Assembly (NCBI GenBank): GCA_905147135.1
Contig: LR990053.1
Coordinates: forward strand, 1,624,501-1,688,500
Length of the DNA stretch: 64,000 bases
Source of the DNA: Blastobasis lacticolella
Lineage: Eukaryota > Arthropoda > Insecta > Lepidoptera > Blastobasidae
Direction of reading: 5' to 3'
Shown here: piece by piece, positions 11,701 through 22,700 of the stretch
Layout of the letters: each line of letters opens with the position of its first letter
How positions within the stretch are numbered: the stretch's first letter is position 1
Translations under genes and position numbers: made by a program
Notes under the pieces: model-generated
What the model saw: the letters and a program-made list of their open reading frames with translations, nothing else
Databases searched by the model: none
What the model was told of the DNA's origin: nothing

Positions 11701-14598
11701 GTCTGTAAGCTAGTTTTCTCAAAATACAGCAACTATCGCGCCAACGGAACCCCAATATCAGTCCCAACATACTACCACTACCACGACAACATCCACAGAA
11801 CATACCCTTCCACCCCCACAGAACACAAGACCTGCCAATCTTCGTCCGCATGATCGACAAGGACACCTACTGGACCTTCGAAAACGGCCTTCCGACCCTC
11901 GTCACCACATTACTCCAAATGAACATGAACGGTTATACCCTGGTGTTGCCAGACATGATTGGTGGAAATGGGTATAATGAACCACCAAGCAAGGAGTTGT
12001 TCATTCGGTGGCTGCAAGCCAACACTTTCATGCCGAGTCTGCAGTTCTCTTATGTGCCCTGGGATTTTGATAACGAGGTGGGTGGTATTTGTGTATCTCT
12101 ATTATCTCGAATCATCACCTGTAGGCAATTTAAGTAACTCTGTTGATATTCTCTGATTTCAATGATTGAAATTGTTACCTTTGCAATTTCGTATCATCGA
12201 TTGGAGAGGTGTACCCAAGTAACCTTTGTACGCTAGATAGGTACATGTTGGGCTCCATAATCAGTAATGAGGCGAAATGCAAAGCAATAAGGCGGACAAC
12301 GCATTGGTGGCTGTTTGCTGATGTCTATAGACGGCGGTGGCAACTTTCCATCAGGTGGCCCGCTCGCCTGTTTGTCTGCCGTAAAAGCATCGGTTTGTGT
12401 TCAAGTAATGTACATAATTCAGAAGAGTCGTCGGAGCGGCAGTGGGATTCTAACCCGGTACATGTCGGATACTGTTACTACTCGGCCTCCGACGCTCATC
12501 GCTTGTATGAGTCTGATATATTGATATACGGTCATGTACACGTCATTTGACATTGCATTGCGTTTCTGGTACAATGCATCATGTGTATGTCGGAGATTTT
12601 TATGGATTCGAATCAGTCACTTGTCCGCCAACTTGTTCGGAGTCAGTGCGCACTTTAACATAAAAAAATCCTTATTCTAGAGATTAAAAAATTTACCCAG
12701 ATTGCCCGACTTTGAAAAGGTATACAGGCTGTTACATAATATATGAAGCCGTAAACTGGATGGAACTAAACGTATTAAAACGATAGGTACAATGATTTCT
12801 GTCGTACGTGAAATAGTTTATTTATTTATATATTTAAACCTTTATTGTACATTAACACAGATTCTGCAAGATTATGACAAGTACAAGGGCGGTCTTATCG
12901 CCAATAGCGATCTCTTCCAGACAATCATTTACATAGTTGTACCTATTGTTTTAATACGTTTAGCACTCCATCCAGTTCACGGCTTCATACATATATTATG
13001 TAACATAATATATATAAATTAAAATCATCTCTCCCTCTCCCAGACGATATCAATAAGCCGCAAGTTCGTGGAGCTCCACGCGCAGTACGCGCCCGAGATC
13101 GTGGCGGCGTGCGCCCGCGCCGCGCGCTCCGGGGCGCCCGTCAACCCGCCCGTGTGGTGGCTCGCGCCCACGGACGGGACCGCCATGGATATATGGGACG
13201 GTACGTATGCGTACCACATACATAAAATTCAAAATTTCTATATTGATTAGGACATTAAATATCTCTTTCAATCGTCAAAAAGGAGGGGGGTAGGAAAGTA
13301 GGAAGGAAACACACAGTGACACGCTGACCAACCTACGCCAACTACGACCGGACCGTTTTCGACAATGCCAGGCAGAGCCGGACCGCGTATTATTATTAAG
13401 AGAGGTAGGGCATAGCGGGTATCCCGTTCGAATTGGAGCCGCCCGACTGGGGAAGCACCTCCACCTTACAGAATACCGCAGCTAAACAATACTCTTTTAA
13501 ATAGTATTGTGTTCCTGCCGGTGAGCAAGGTCTGCAGTGCTCCATGGGGTGGGCATTTGGGGAACCGTGACTGCGGCATTTGCCTTTTCGCTGCCAGAGC
13601 AACGTGTTATAGAGGTGGGCAACGCATTGGCGATACTCTTGGTGTTGCTATTGTCTATAGGCAGTGGTGACCACTTCGCATCAGGTGGCCCGCTTGCCTG
13701 TTTGGATACCGTATGACATTAAAAAAATATATACCATGTCGCCTTTTTGCAGTAGGAGTACAAATCACACTCGCTTCTTCTACATTCGTCAACTCCTCGG
13801 CTAAGGATACTCCTGACCTTTATTTAAAATACGTCTGTTTGACGGAAAAGCGAATGCAGTAACTGTCGCCCATAACATCTACGATTCATGCATTTAGGTT
13901 GCAAGTAACAAAAATGCAGAACTGCAGGTGTGTTGTCACTGTGAGGACTAAGATGTAATGCCTCATGCTTGTAATTGCGCTGGCAACCTTATCCTTCTAG
14001 ATTAAGAGGTGGCGACAAATCTGGCAACGATAACGTAATGGCTGACTCTGGTTTTACAGGAAGAGCAACTCTCTGATATTGAAATGTATCGGTTTGGTTT
14101 TGTGAAGTGGTTGCTTTATTTAGATACCCTACCCTATTAACTTTCCTCTCGAATCACTGTCTATTGTCGAAAACCGTATTAAAATTCGTTTCGTAGTTTA
14201 AAAGATCTAAGTGTCCATACATACATACACAAATACAGATGGCGGAAAGCGACTTAGTTTATACTATGTAAATATGGCAACAGATAAATGACTTAGCTTA
14301 AAATGTAAAACTGACATTAAGAAAAAAATCTGAGTTCTTGTTTATTACGACTGATCAATAATATGCAGCTCCATTATTCCTTTCTGATTTTACCTTTCCA
14401 ATTCTTCCAGAATACCTACTGGGCGAGTCGATCCTAGTGGCGCCAGTACTGGAACGCGGCGCGCGCGAGCGAGACGTGTACCTGCCAGCAGGCGAGTGGC
14501 TGGCCCAAGGCGACCCGACCAAGAAAATGAAGGGTGGGGACTGGTACAGAAACTACCCGGCACCGTTGGACACCCTACCCTACTTTGTGAAGGTGTAA
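2754..14598 (+). CDS. Family GH31 glycosidase, MYORG/KIAA1161-like (10 exons)
   Basis: Likely a retaining alpha-glycosidase of the secretory pathway. Exons: 2754-2772, 6987-7103, 7570-7779, 8231-8418, 8915-9387, 9854-10046, 10875-10984, 11822-12077, 13044-13200, 14411-14598. All introns are GT/AG and phases match throughout, giving 636 aa. Exon 1 plus exon 2 encode a classical signal peptide (MAVLLYLLALCVGALS), which supports this start. An in-frame ATG at 2697 would add 19 residues; an in-frame stop at 2670 limits anything longer. Motifs: YGGPQQKRQYWP in exon 4; YPIWSTWARYK about 241-251; DDLW 279-282; nucleophile segment FKFDAGE with Asp391; IDKDTYW with Asp449, placed like the GH31 acid/base; PDMIGG 480-485. 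The 58-residue Asp spacing is close to that remembered for human MYORG. Substrate cannot be told from sequence. It ends convergent with NOL6. Confidence 0.92.
2917..3270 (-). mobile_element. tRNA-headed SINE, family B, minus copy
   Basis: Read on the minus strand it starts with a tRNA-like head (box-B-like TGGATTCGAACACC). It continues through TCTGGTCAGTTTCCC and ends with a segment containing CAACCGGGACATTAACACC. The same order is seen in the plus-strand copy at 27152-27510. Further copies: 5545-5842, 17608-17820, 20318-20572, 46169-46335 (minus) and 9585-9790 (plus). Confidence 0.6.
5545..5842 (-). mobile_element. tRNA-headed SINE, family B, minus copy
   Basis: Same element as 2917-3270. 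It carries GATCCAGGATTTCGCA, GAGCGACTGCCATCTGACG, CCTGACCAGATTGGATCATG and a box-B-like CCAGGTTCGAACACC on the minus strand. It lies in intron 1 of the GH31 gene. Confidence 0.6.
5904..6418. mobile_element. MITE B1: 515 bp, perfect 31-bp TIRs, TA flanks
   Basis: The left end 5904-5934 (CAGGGTGTTTCATAATACAT...) and right end 6388-6418 are perfect inverted copies over 31 bp. Each is flanked by TA (5902-5903 and 6419-6420), as expected for Tc1/mariner-type insertion. The interior has no transposase; the longest frame, 5922-6104, is unremarkable. A diverged relative lies at 12724-13005. Perfect TIRs suggest this copy is fairly young. Confidence 0.85.
6487..6745 (+). mobile_element. tRNA-headed SINE, family A, copy 2 (full length)
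   Basis: The head carries GAGTGGTTCAGTTCGTTAAC and box B GGGTTCGATACCC. The body has CACAAGCTTTGCTTACTTTG and GGCGCTGTATGAATTTGTCC, and the tail is an ATTT/ATTATT repeat. It lies in GH31 intron 1, 240 bp upstream of exon 2. Confidence 0.75.
9585..9790 (+). mobile_element. tRNA-headed SINE, family B, plus copy (truncated)
   Basis: A tRNA-like head (GCCTTAATGGTTAAGGGGTA, box B GGTTCAAACCC) is followed by the family-B body: TGAGTTATATACATTACTTG, GCTCGTACGGTGAAGGAAAA and GATGAAACCTGCACATTCAG. It breaks off before the 3' half seen at 27152-27510. It lies in GH31 intron 5. Confidence 0.6.
10495..10665 (-). mobile_element. LINE-like 3' end fragment
   Basis: The opening (TCATCATTATCCGAGCGGTC, then CCAGGGTCCGCTTTCCGCC) is the reverse complement of the tail motif at 21410-21515. 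It is therefore a minus-oriented 3' end of the same LINE-like family, and extends further into the element. It lies in GH31 intron 6. No coding frame survives. Confidence 0.5.
12724..13005. mobile_element. MITE B2, diverged, next to GH31 exon 9
   Basis: The ends (GTTACATAATATATGAAGCC and its inverted counterpart before 13005) and the adjoining arm (ACTGGATGGAACTAAACG facing CGTTTAGCACTCCATCCAGT) match MITE B1. The middle carries a tail-like segment (ATTATGACAAGTACAAGGGC) shared with other dispersed repeats. The element ends 38 bp before the exon 9 acceptor at 13043. Confidence 0.65.
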
Positions 14599-14726
14599 CT
14601 TGGATGTCGTGGTATTTGCGGGTAGACGAATGAGAGTTTTCACCATTTTAAAATCCACCTTATGGTACTGAGAAGGTCCATTCTTAAAATGCTATGCTAT
14701 TGGACGGAAACAACCTTCGCATGGGT

Positions 14727-14839
14727 GCACAAACTTATCTGAGCCTGTGGCCTAAACTGGAACTACGTGTCGCCATTTTGAAATATCATGTCAATGCCAT
14801 CAACAGCGACGCTGTCACCGGGTCAGACTAGTTTGTGGC
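14727..14839. mobile_element. Foldback element F2
   Basis: The ends CACAAACTTATCT and AGTTTGTGG are inverted copies. Internal pieces (CAACAGCGACGCTG, CATGTCAATG, ACTGGAACTA) match the inner element at 1287-1387 in reverse orientation. This solo copy shows that F is an element in its own right. Confidence 0.6.
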
Positions 14840-14967
14840 GCTGTACAATGATGATCCATTCCAGCCAATGGCTTTATTTTGACATCTGATCTCACGGCTC
14901 AATAGCGACATCTGGTGGATATTGCAATCGCGAAACCCCTCATTCGTTGGCCTGTTGCTTGTTACAC

Positions 14968-15191
14968 CTGGCTAAATTCAGTTGACTAAATTGAGAAGCA
15001 CAAAGCGTGAGAGCAAGTTAAAGTAGTATGTATTTCTCAAAGAATAAGGCCGATATTTGTGTTACGTATTTTGGAAAGAAAAAAACAACTTTTTGGTACA
15101 TAAATTTACCTTATTCTATGAACAATACATTCCACTTGAGATTTGCTCTTATGCGTTTTACTTCTGAATTTATACTGAATTAAGGCAAATG
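14968..15191. mobile_element. Foldback element K2
   Basis: The left arm, from GGCTAAATTCAGTTGACTAAA, and the right arm, ending TACTGAATTAAGGCAAATG, are imperfect inverted copies. Central features such as ACCTTATTCTATGAACAATAC and ACATTCCACTT are shared with K1 (43661-43920) and K3 (22900-23083). Confidence 0.55.
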
Positions 15192-15236
15192 TAATAAGCT
15201 CATTACTATCAGGTTACTTACCACGATTTCTTTAAT

Positions 15237-15648
15237 GAGGAGTTTTCCAGTAGGTATTGATAGTTGGTTTCAAAAAGCAACAAAAGATGGCGCTCCTATA
15301 ATTTTGGTAATCTTTTTATAATCTGTATGATGGTGGCAGTGATTTCATGCAGCCAACTAATACTAAATTTAAAAATAAAATGTTTATTAATATAAACATA
15401 ATTGTTAAAGGTTGAACGAAGTGTAAAAAGAAATATTTATAGAAGTTGGCACTTTGTTCCATTATTATTACAACCTCTAAAATGGTTGAAAACTATTGAC
15501 AAATACAATATTATCCAATACAACGTACCCAGTGTTTATGTCCTGTTTGCTAAGAATCTATTTCAAGCTATTATCAATTACCAAAATTGTCAGGGCGCCA
15601 TCTAGTGAGTGGTTAGGAATGCTTTAGATACCTATTGGAAAACTGCTC
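15237..15648. mobile_element. MITE A1 (412 bp)
   Basis: Ends GAGGAGTTTTCC and GGAAAACTGCTC are flanked by AT on both sides (15235-15236, 15649-15650). The terminal inverted repeats are imperfect over roughly 75 bp, each finishing in ATTTTGGTAAT. Small frames of 60-70 codons recur in every copy but look like a by-product of shared sequence. Six other copies: 29806-30620 (outer) with 29878-30289 (inner), 33100-33509, 33647-34058, 40556-40969, 49920-50331. Confidence 0.85.
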
Positions 15649-16382
15649 ATTATCAATTTTGTAACGAAACACGCAATATTTTAATAACTTATAATTATTT
15701 ATTCGTAAATAATCGTATCAATGTAAATATTTATTAGCAAATATACGAGTATTGTAATCTTGTATGGGTTGGCGTTTGATTTTTGCACCAATGAGTTTTA
15801 TTAATTTAATAACAATTCTCTGATTTCATTGATTGAAAATATTATTGATTTAATATCGAGGTAAAAACAATACTAACCGTGGTAACAAACCCGATAATAT
15901 GTGTAGTGAAAGTGAAATGATTACATTTACGATGCGGTCGAAAGAGGAACAGCCTATTCACTTTAGATTGAAGGTATCCAGATTATAGTGATCAGGGAAC
16001 ACACTCGCAAGCAATGCGTTCCATTCCTTAGCCGTACGCTTAATAAAGGTTGAACTAAAGCGGCTCGAGCGGATAGATGGAAGATCCACGACATAAGGAT
16101 AAGGCCTCACTAGCGCTAAAACCACATACTAATTGGCATTTCCACTTTCTCACAGGACCTTTTATAAACGAGAACATTCTGTGAATTATTTTACGTGCGA
16201 TACATAATTATGTATCTATAAGCATACTCCGACCTTAGTGGTATATAAAAAAAACATGATATTGAATCGTTTGTATCGGCGTGCATGAGCGTTCACAAAG
16301 TCTGTTGATACTGGCTGACCGGTTGAACCAATCGCGTAGCCGAGTTATATCGTGGCTCGGTATACGTATATATAGTCTCTAC

Positions 16383-16640
16383 TATACTGAGTGGTTCACT
16401 TGGTTAACATGCCGGCCACTACGCATAGTTCCCGGGTACGATTCCCGGTCGCGCAGAAATTGAAATGATGAACTTTAATTTCTGTTTCGCGTCTGGGCGT
16501 TACATGTGTAATAAGTATGTATTAAAACCTATATAAATAGTTTATCAGTTTCCTGGCACCCATAACACAAGCTTTGCTTACTTTGGGGCTAGATGGCGCT
16601 GTGTGAATTGTCCAGGCATATTTATTAATTATTATGTGTA
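16383..16640 (+). mobile_element. tRNA-headed SINE, family A, copy 3
   Basis: The head is GAGTGGTTCACTTGGTTAAC with box B GGGTACGATTCCC. The body has TTTCGCGTCTGGGCGTTACA, CACAAGCTTTGCTTACTTTG and GATGGCGCTGTGTGAATTG. It is a full-length copy close to the NOL6 3' end. Confidence 0.75.
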
Positions 16641-16769
16641 TGACTTTACGGGCGATACATAATTAGGAATCTATAAGCATACTCTATTTTCCACGTTAAT
16701 AAATAAAACCCAACATAAAAATTATAATCAACATTTAATACTAACAATATACCCTAATCTACATAAATA

Positions 16770-19700
16770 CTAGCTAGTATTAACCGTTATTTCACTGACT
16801 AAGCCCTCGCCAAGGACCTTGAAGTCTTCGAGTAGCGCTGCCTTGTTCACCTTGTACTTCTTTTCGCCTTCTACTTTGACAAGCATCAGGGCATTGGCGT
16901 TGGTTAGCTGCAATGGAATGTTGTCTATTAATTGCTATATATTGCTATATATAGCTAAGTGAACCAGCGTTTCGTTAATCTACAATCGTCTGTGGTAGAA
17001 AAAATGTATGGGATTTGACATAAGCTAACGTTATCTGACATAAGCTGTTTGTGGTAGAAATTATTGGTCTATAGACAATTCAAGTACTTTCGGTGTACAA
17101 AGGAGGCGGATTGGCGGATGATCCTACAAAATCAGAGTCAATGTATATGTTGGTAGAAATAGTCGAACTTCGACCTGTCAATTTTCTACCATACACGCAT
17201 CACGCAAGCGGAGCTGTCAAAGATAGCTAGACCAGCAGGAACTTATCGCACTCTGTCCATAAGGTGATAACTGGGGCCCCTTTTATGAATCGCTCGCATT
17301 CACGCGAGCGCTCCCGTGCGTTACCTATCTCTTTCACACTCATGGGGCCTATTACCCGTGCTGTGACATCACGAATTCGTTATTTTTTCAAGACACATAT
17401 CTCCATTCATAATGACATTGAAATGTCTATTGCAGCCAAAAATATATTCTCAACTATCTCCAACAGTTGTATATCGTCGAAGATAAATTTCAATTATGTT
17501 TTATTATAGTAGAAATTCGCCCCCTGGAAAGTTGTTAGAGATAGAAAAGACAAGCATTAGAAACCGAGCGCTCGCGTGGATGAGAGAGGTTCAAAAATAG
17601 AGGTCATCTTGGTGTTAATACCTCGGCTGTGCACTCGCACGCGAGGGCCCGGGGTCCGCCTTGACCACGATCCAGGATTCGGCAGCTCAGGTAATTACAG
17701 TGGAGCGACTGCCATCTGAGCTCCGTGACACAGTTACCAGGGGAAACTGACCAGATTGGATCATGGTTACACGTTCAATCGCCTGAATGTGCATGTCACG
17801 ATGTTTTGCCTCACCGTACGATGTCCAGGGGAATTATCAACGCGTTGTCCTCCTCTATGACCCCGGGCATATGTCAGACCCCTTCATTGCCAAACCCAAG
17901 GCTTCCACTGCAGACTTACTGATTATAGCACTAGTTCACGCCGCTAGAGAGAGCTTTTGTTTCCTCTTAATACTAAAATGTTAGAAACAGCAGTATTAAT
18001 GTCGCGCCATTTCTCACTTGTGCTAGCCGTGCAGGGGCGGTAAATTGCCGTTTGCCGTCGAGTGGGCTGTCTGCGCGTTTGTCACTGCGTAGAATAAAAA
18101 AAAATAGAAATTGATGTTTACCTGGAACTCTCTCATTTCGTCAATATCCGGTTTCCAGAGCACCGCGATGACGTCACCGCCGTAGCAGTCGTGGAAGAAC
18201 AACGCGAACTCGCTGTACGCACTCTGCAAATAGTAAAACAATTTTTTTTTAACTGTAGGTAAAGTTACACGGATGCTTTAGGCTGTGATAGTCAACTGCT
18301 TAAGATAGTCAATCACATAAATAGACAATTACAACTGGGCTCCTCTACATTATAGTCGCGTTAAGAAAATAGTGAAAGCGTGGTCGTGCGGTTATACCTA
18401 ATATATACTTAATATAACTTTGCTAGAAGTAAGCTGCGGGTCAGTTCTGTTGTCGCGTCAAGGATATCAAGCGGCGGGAAATTCACTTCACTACTTTCAC
18501 ATTTATCTATTTATTTGCTTCAAACAAGAAAAAACATTCACCAAGACAACCTTCAACGATTAGAAAAGAATATTCTGTTTAGCAGGAAAATAATTACTCA
18601 CAAATACAAACAGGAAAATTTGAATTTTGAATTTGTTAAAGACATTTAGGTATTCAGCCTACATTTGGCCGTGCCGGGCGCCCGACAAGAATTTAAAAAA
18701 TAAAAGTGTTGCATTATGATTAAAAAGTTATTTTACGTTACAGCTGTAATGAAATTAGTATGAAATGCTGTGTGGAAAAGTAATTTTTTAAAATTTTATG
18801 CGCTGGCGTAAAAAAAGTGTATCCTTAAACGACTGTTTCGAATATGTAATTGGAACATTACGATACGAGTGTAGATAAACTACTATTATGTCGTGGTCAT
18901 AACGGAACGATAACAGCTGTCAAAAGCAGTCGGCAAGACTACTGTCCAAGGTCACTCACCCTCAACTCCGCCAAGTATCTCCCAACAGGATCAAACTCCA
19001 CCACCGGGATGACCTCCTCCGCTACCTCGGTGGGGGGCGCCACCCGCGTCGGTGGGCGGTCCACCCGCTCGCGGTGGTGGGGGACCAGGTGGGGCCGCAC
19101 CCGGATAATGGCGTCGTACCCGGATAGGGAGGGGACGAAGGCGGCCTGGGAGGTCAAATTGGGACATTTGTTTATTTATTTATTAAATTTTCATGCACAA
19201 AATAGTACAATGGCGGACTTAAAGCTAAAATAGCCTTATCTACCAGTCAACCAGGAGATAATGGGTAAAGAAAAAGGTCAACCAATTTAACAGAGAAATT
19301 ATATTAATTAATATATTAGTAAGATCTTGAATAACAATAATAATATTAATATTAATTTCTTTTAAGTGCATCTACATACAGAACCCACATAACGGAACCC
19401 CTTTCTCCTACAGAAAAAACTTCAATAAAAGATTTTAGTCTAGTACGGAAAGGTTTTTTGAATTATACATGTTGAGTTAGCCTGTAAGTTAAATATAAAT
19501 GTTGTGTAACAAGTATAAAAACAAAATGTAATGACTTTTTCAAATTTTGTTTGGCTTCCTAATGAATAACTAAGGCGAGAATTATTTGTTACAAAACTTG
19601 GGATGGATCACGATTGGGAAACATCCGGTTTTTTTTAATGTCAATAGGCTTGCATTTGACCTCAACTCACCTGATGGAAAGCGACGAAGAGGTCGAAGAT

Positions 19701-22700
19701 GTAACAACATATAGTAGCATGTGAAAACAACTTAATAACTAAGCTAAGTTTGGAAAACACTGCCATTGAGAAATACTCACAAGTACATTATCAGCCATCT
19801 TGCCCAGCAGACTCTCACTGAAGTATGCTAAAGCACTGGTAGCCAAAGCTTGTGCCCTGGCCACCACTGGCACGGTGGGGGCGCCACTGGACCAGACGGA
19901 GGGGAGGTCCCCATCGTAGGAGGTCGCTATGTAGATCGGCTGGGTGGTTACGTCGCGGGTTGCGAAGGGTTTCTCCAGTTGCGAACGGTCTTCGGCTGAA
20001 GAAAGAAAAGGTTTGACGATATAAACAATTAACTTGAATAGAAGGAGATGTATGAAAAGAGTTGTGGATATATGTGCGGCTAGAGTTGTGATTTTTCGCA
20101 AATCGGTGTCATCCTTCATTCTCTGATCAGATAAGTAATGTTCTCAAAAAAGCTAGGGTTCGAAGTGGCAAGAATAAAAGGAAATGTATGAAAAGAGTTG
20201 TGGATATATGCGAGGCTAGGGAATTGTGTCAGGACAGAGCAAAGTGGCGGTCCATAGTTTCTGCCTAGCTTACCTGTGGGACACAGATGTGAGCTTTATG
20301 TATGTATGCGTATCAAATTGGCGTTAATGTCCCGGTTGTCCGCCATGATTTGCCGTGGAGCGACTGCCATCTGACCTCCGTGATCCAGCTACCAGGAGTA
20401 CCTGACCAGATTGGATCATGGTTACACATCCAGTCGCCTGAATGTGCAGGTTTCATCATGATGTTTTCCCTCAATGTAAGAGCATCGGTTAGTATTCAAC
20501 TAATGCACATAACTCAGAAAAGAGTCACTGGAACCCGGTATCTCTTGCTTACTAGTCGGATACCTTAACCATGTTTGACGATATAATGACGGATAATAAA
20601 GCAGTATAGCCTAAAGTAGTTCCAATTTAAAATATCACATTTGGCAGCTGTCATCGTTCCCTTGCGTCCAACGACATAAAGTTCATTTTCGCTATCGCGC
20701 GGTCGCGTCTAATATAAAATGAACTTTATGTCGTGGATATAAGGATGATGACAGCACGAACACGATAAGCGAGAAAAGGCGCAACAAAGAAACTGCCATC
20801 TCTTTAATCTTAATATTGAGAGAAGGAAACAAACGCTCTCTCGTGGCGCGAGCTGTGTCGCGGGCACACTAGTGCTAACCATGCTGGTCGACAAGAAGTT
20901 TGCTATGATTGACAAACTGAAAATATTGCAGCCACAATTTGCTGTAAAAACATTAGACTTTGTACAACAATATGCATAAGGATAAAAAAAGAAATACTCA
21001 CGCTTCAAATCCCCATTAAAATCCAAGACCAACAGCTCCCTAGTCCAGTCCGTCTCAGCCAACAGCCTTAACACCCTCAGAAGCCCAACGGTGGGCATCG
21101 TGGGCGGCGCGAGCGGAGCCGGGTGAACGAATACAGCTGCTGTTAGCAACTCTGCTACCGTTGTTGGGAAGTGCGGCGGCGAGAGAAGATGGGAGGCCAG
21201 CCAGCGCTTGAATAGGCAGGCGGTGGGGCCGAACGCTGAGTGCTTTTGGTGGAGGCTGTGGGGGTTGAAATTCACAATAGAATACTATACAAGACTCTTT
21301 ATTAAAAACAGAAATAATACAGATACAAAATATATGGTAGGTAGTACAAAGGGCGGTCTTATCACTAATAGTTAGTAGTGGTAGTTTAGTATGTAGTGTA
21401 GTGCAGTAAGTTTTTTGGCTTACGTCGCGAGGATTCCCAAGACCGAAATAAAGGAAAATGAGTCGGAAAGCGGACCCTGGTAGGAGCCAGGACTGAACGC
21501 TCGAAAGATGATGATGTTGAAATGTTTGTTGTGCAGACAGCGCCAAAAGCTTTACACACTCTGGTATAGTAATCATCCGGGCGTCAATATCGCGGTTGCG
21601 CTATGATATGACAAAGTCATTGTTACATGATACTAAAATGTTCTGTAAAAACGTGAGTGATTTGGTTAGCTTTGGCAGTGGAGGGCCCAGAGCAACGTGT
21701 CCAGGGGTTTCAGAGGTGGGCAACGGATACCCCTGGTGTTGCTAATGCCCACAGGCAGCAGCGACCACGCACCATCAGGAGGCCCGCTTGCCTGTTTGTT
21801 GTGGTACCGACTGACATTAAAAAAATTTTAGTACTAACTAGTTATTTATGGACAAAGTATGGACTAGTCTAAAATAAATAAAATTTTATTTATTTTGCCC
21901 ATCACTTCGTCCATGAAAAATTCGGTTCCGCTGGAACCACAATAAATTTCGGGATAAATTGTAGCATGAGTCTTATTCTAGACCTGCCTCCATTACTGCC
22001 AAATTTTCTTCAAAATCCGTTTAGTAGTTTTAGCGTGAAGGAGCAACAAACATCCATGCTTACAAACTTTCTCATTTACAATATTAGTATGAATAAGAAA
22101 AACTTACCCATGTAACGCTCCCCTCAGCCTCGGCATAAGCACAGTCTCCTTCTGCAAACTCACACTCTCTTCAGTCTCATTATATTTGGCCACTCCGTTC
22201 TGCATCTCTTTTCGGAGCAGAGTGATCTCCTTCGGATGCGCGATCTCCAGTCGGAACACTAGACCGTTTTTGAGCACGTCCACGTGCGTCGGATAGGTCT
22301 GTGGGTATGAAAAGTTTATTGCGTAAATGTTGGGTGATGTTTGAAGTAAACAAGTTTTAAAGGATTTATTGTTTTAAACGAAGCAGTAGAGAATTAGGGA
22401 GTTGACTAGTTTCAGTATAAATTGTGAAACTAAATTATAATTATAGAGCTTCAAGTAAAATTAACAGAATAAAATAAATCATATTATTTATATTTTACAA
22501 GTGAAGAAAAATTATAAATAATAAATATTCGTGGACAAATTCACACAGCGCCATCTAGCCCCAAACTAAGCAAAGCTTGTGCTATGGGTGCTAGATAACT
22601 GATATACTACTTAAATACTTTTTAAATACATACTTATTATGCATAGAACACCCAGACACGTAACAGAAATTAAAATCCATCATTTCAATTTCTGCCCGGC

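Larger units (their letters stand above)
14599..16769. other. Intergenic between convergent GH31 and NOL6 3' ends
   Basis: The two genes converge here. The interval holds foldback F2 (14727-14839), foldback K2 (14968-15191), MITE A1 (15237-15648), a fragment of a dispersed repeat about 15970-16045 (also near 45200 and 58380), and SINE-A copy 3 (16383-16640). On the minus strand, ATTAAA (16734-16739) about 30 nt beyond the NOL6 stop is a possible poly(A) signal. No further gene was seen. Confidence 0.6.

Noticed and set aside
15402..15605. Similar 60-70-codon open frames in each MITE A copy (e.g. 15402-15605, 40609-40800)
   Set aside because: They recur only because the copies share sequence. 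Frame ends differ between copies and they show no protein features.
20709..21576. Long minus-strand frames of 173-188 codons around NOL6 exon 11
   Set aside because: Only the part 21002-21255 in one frame is the real exon; the rest is read-through into introns or a shifted frame.
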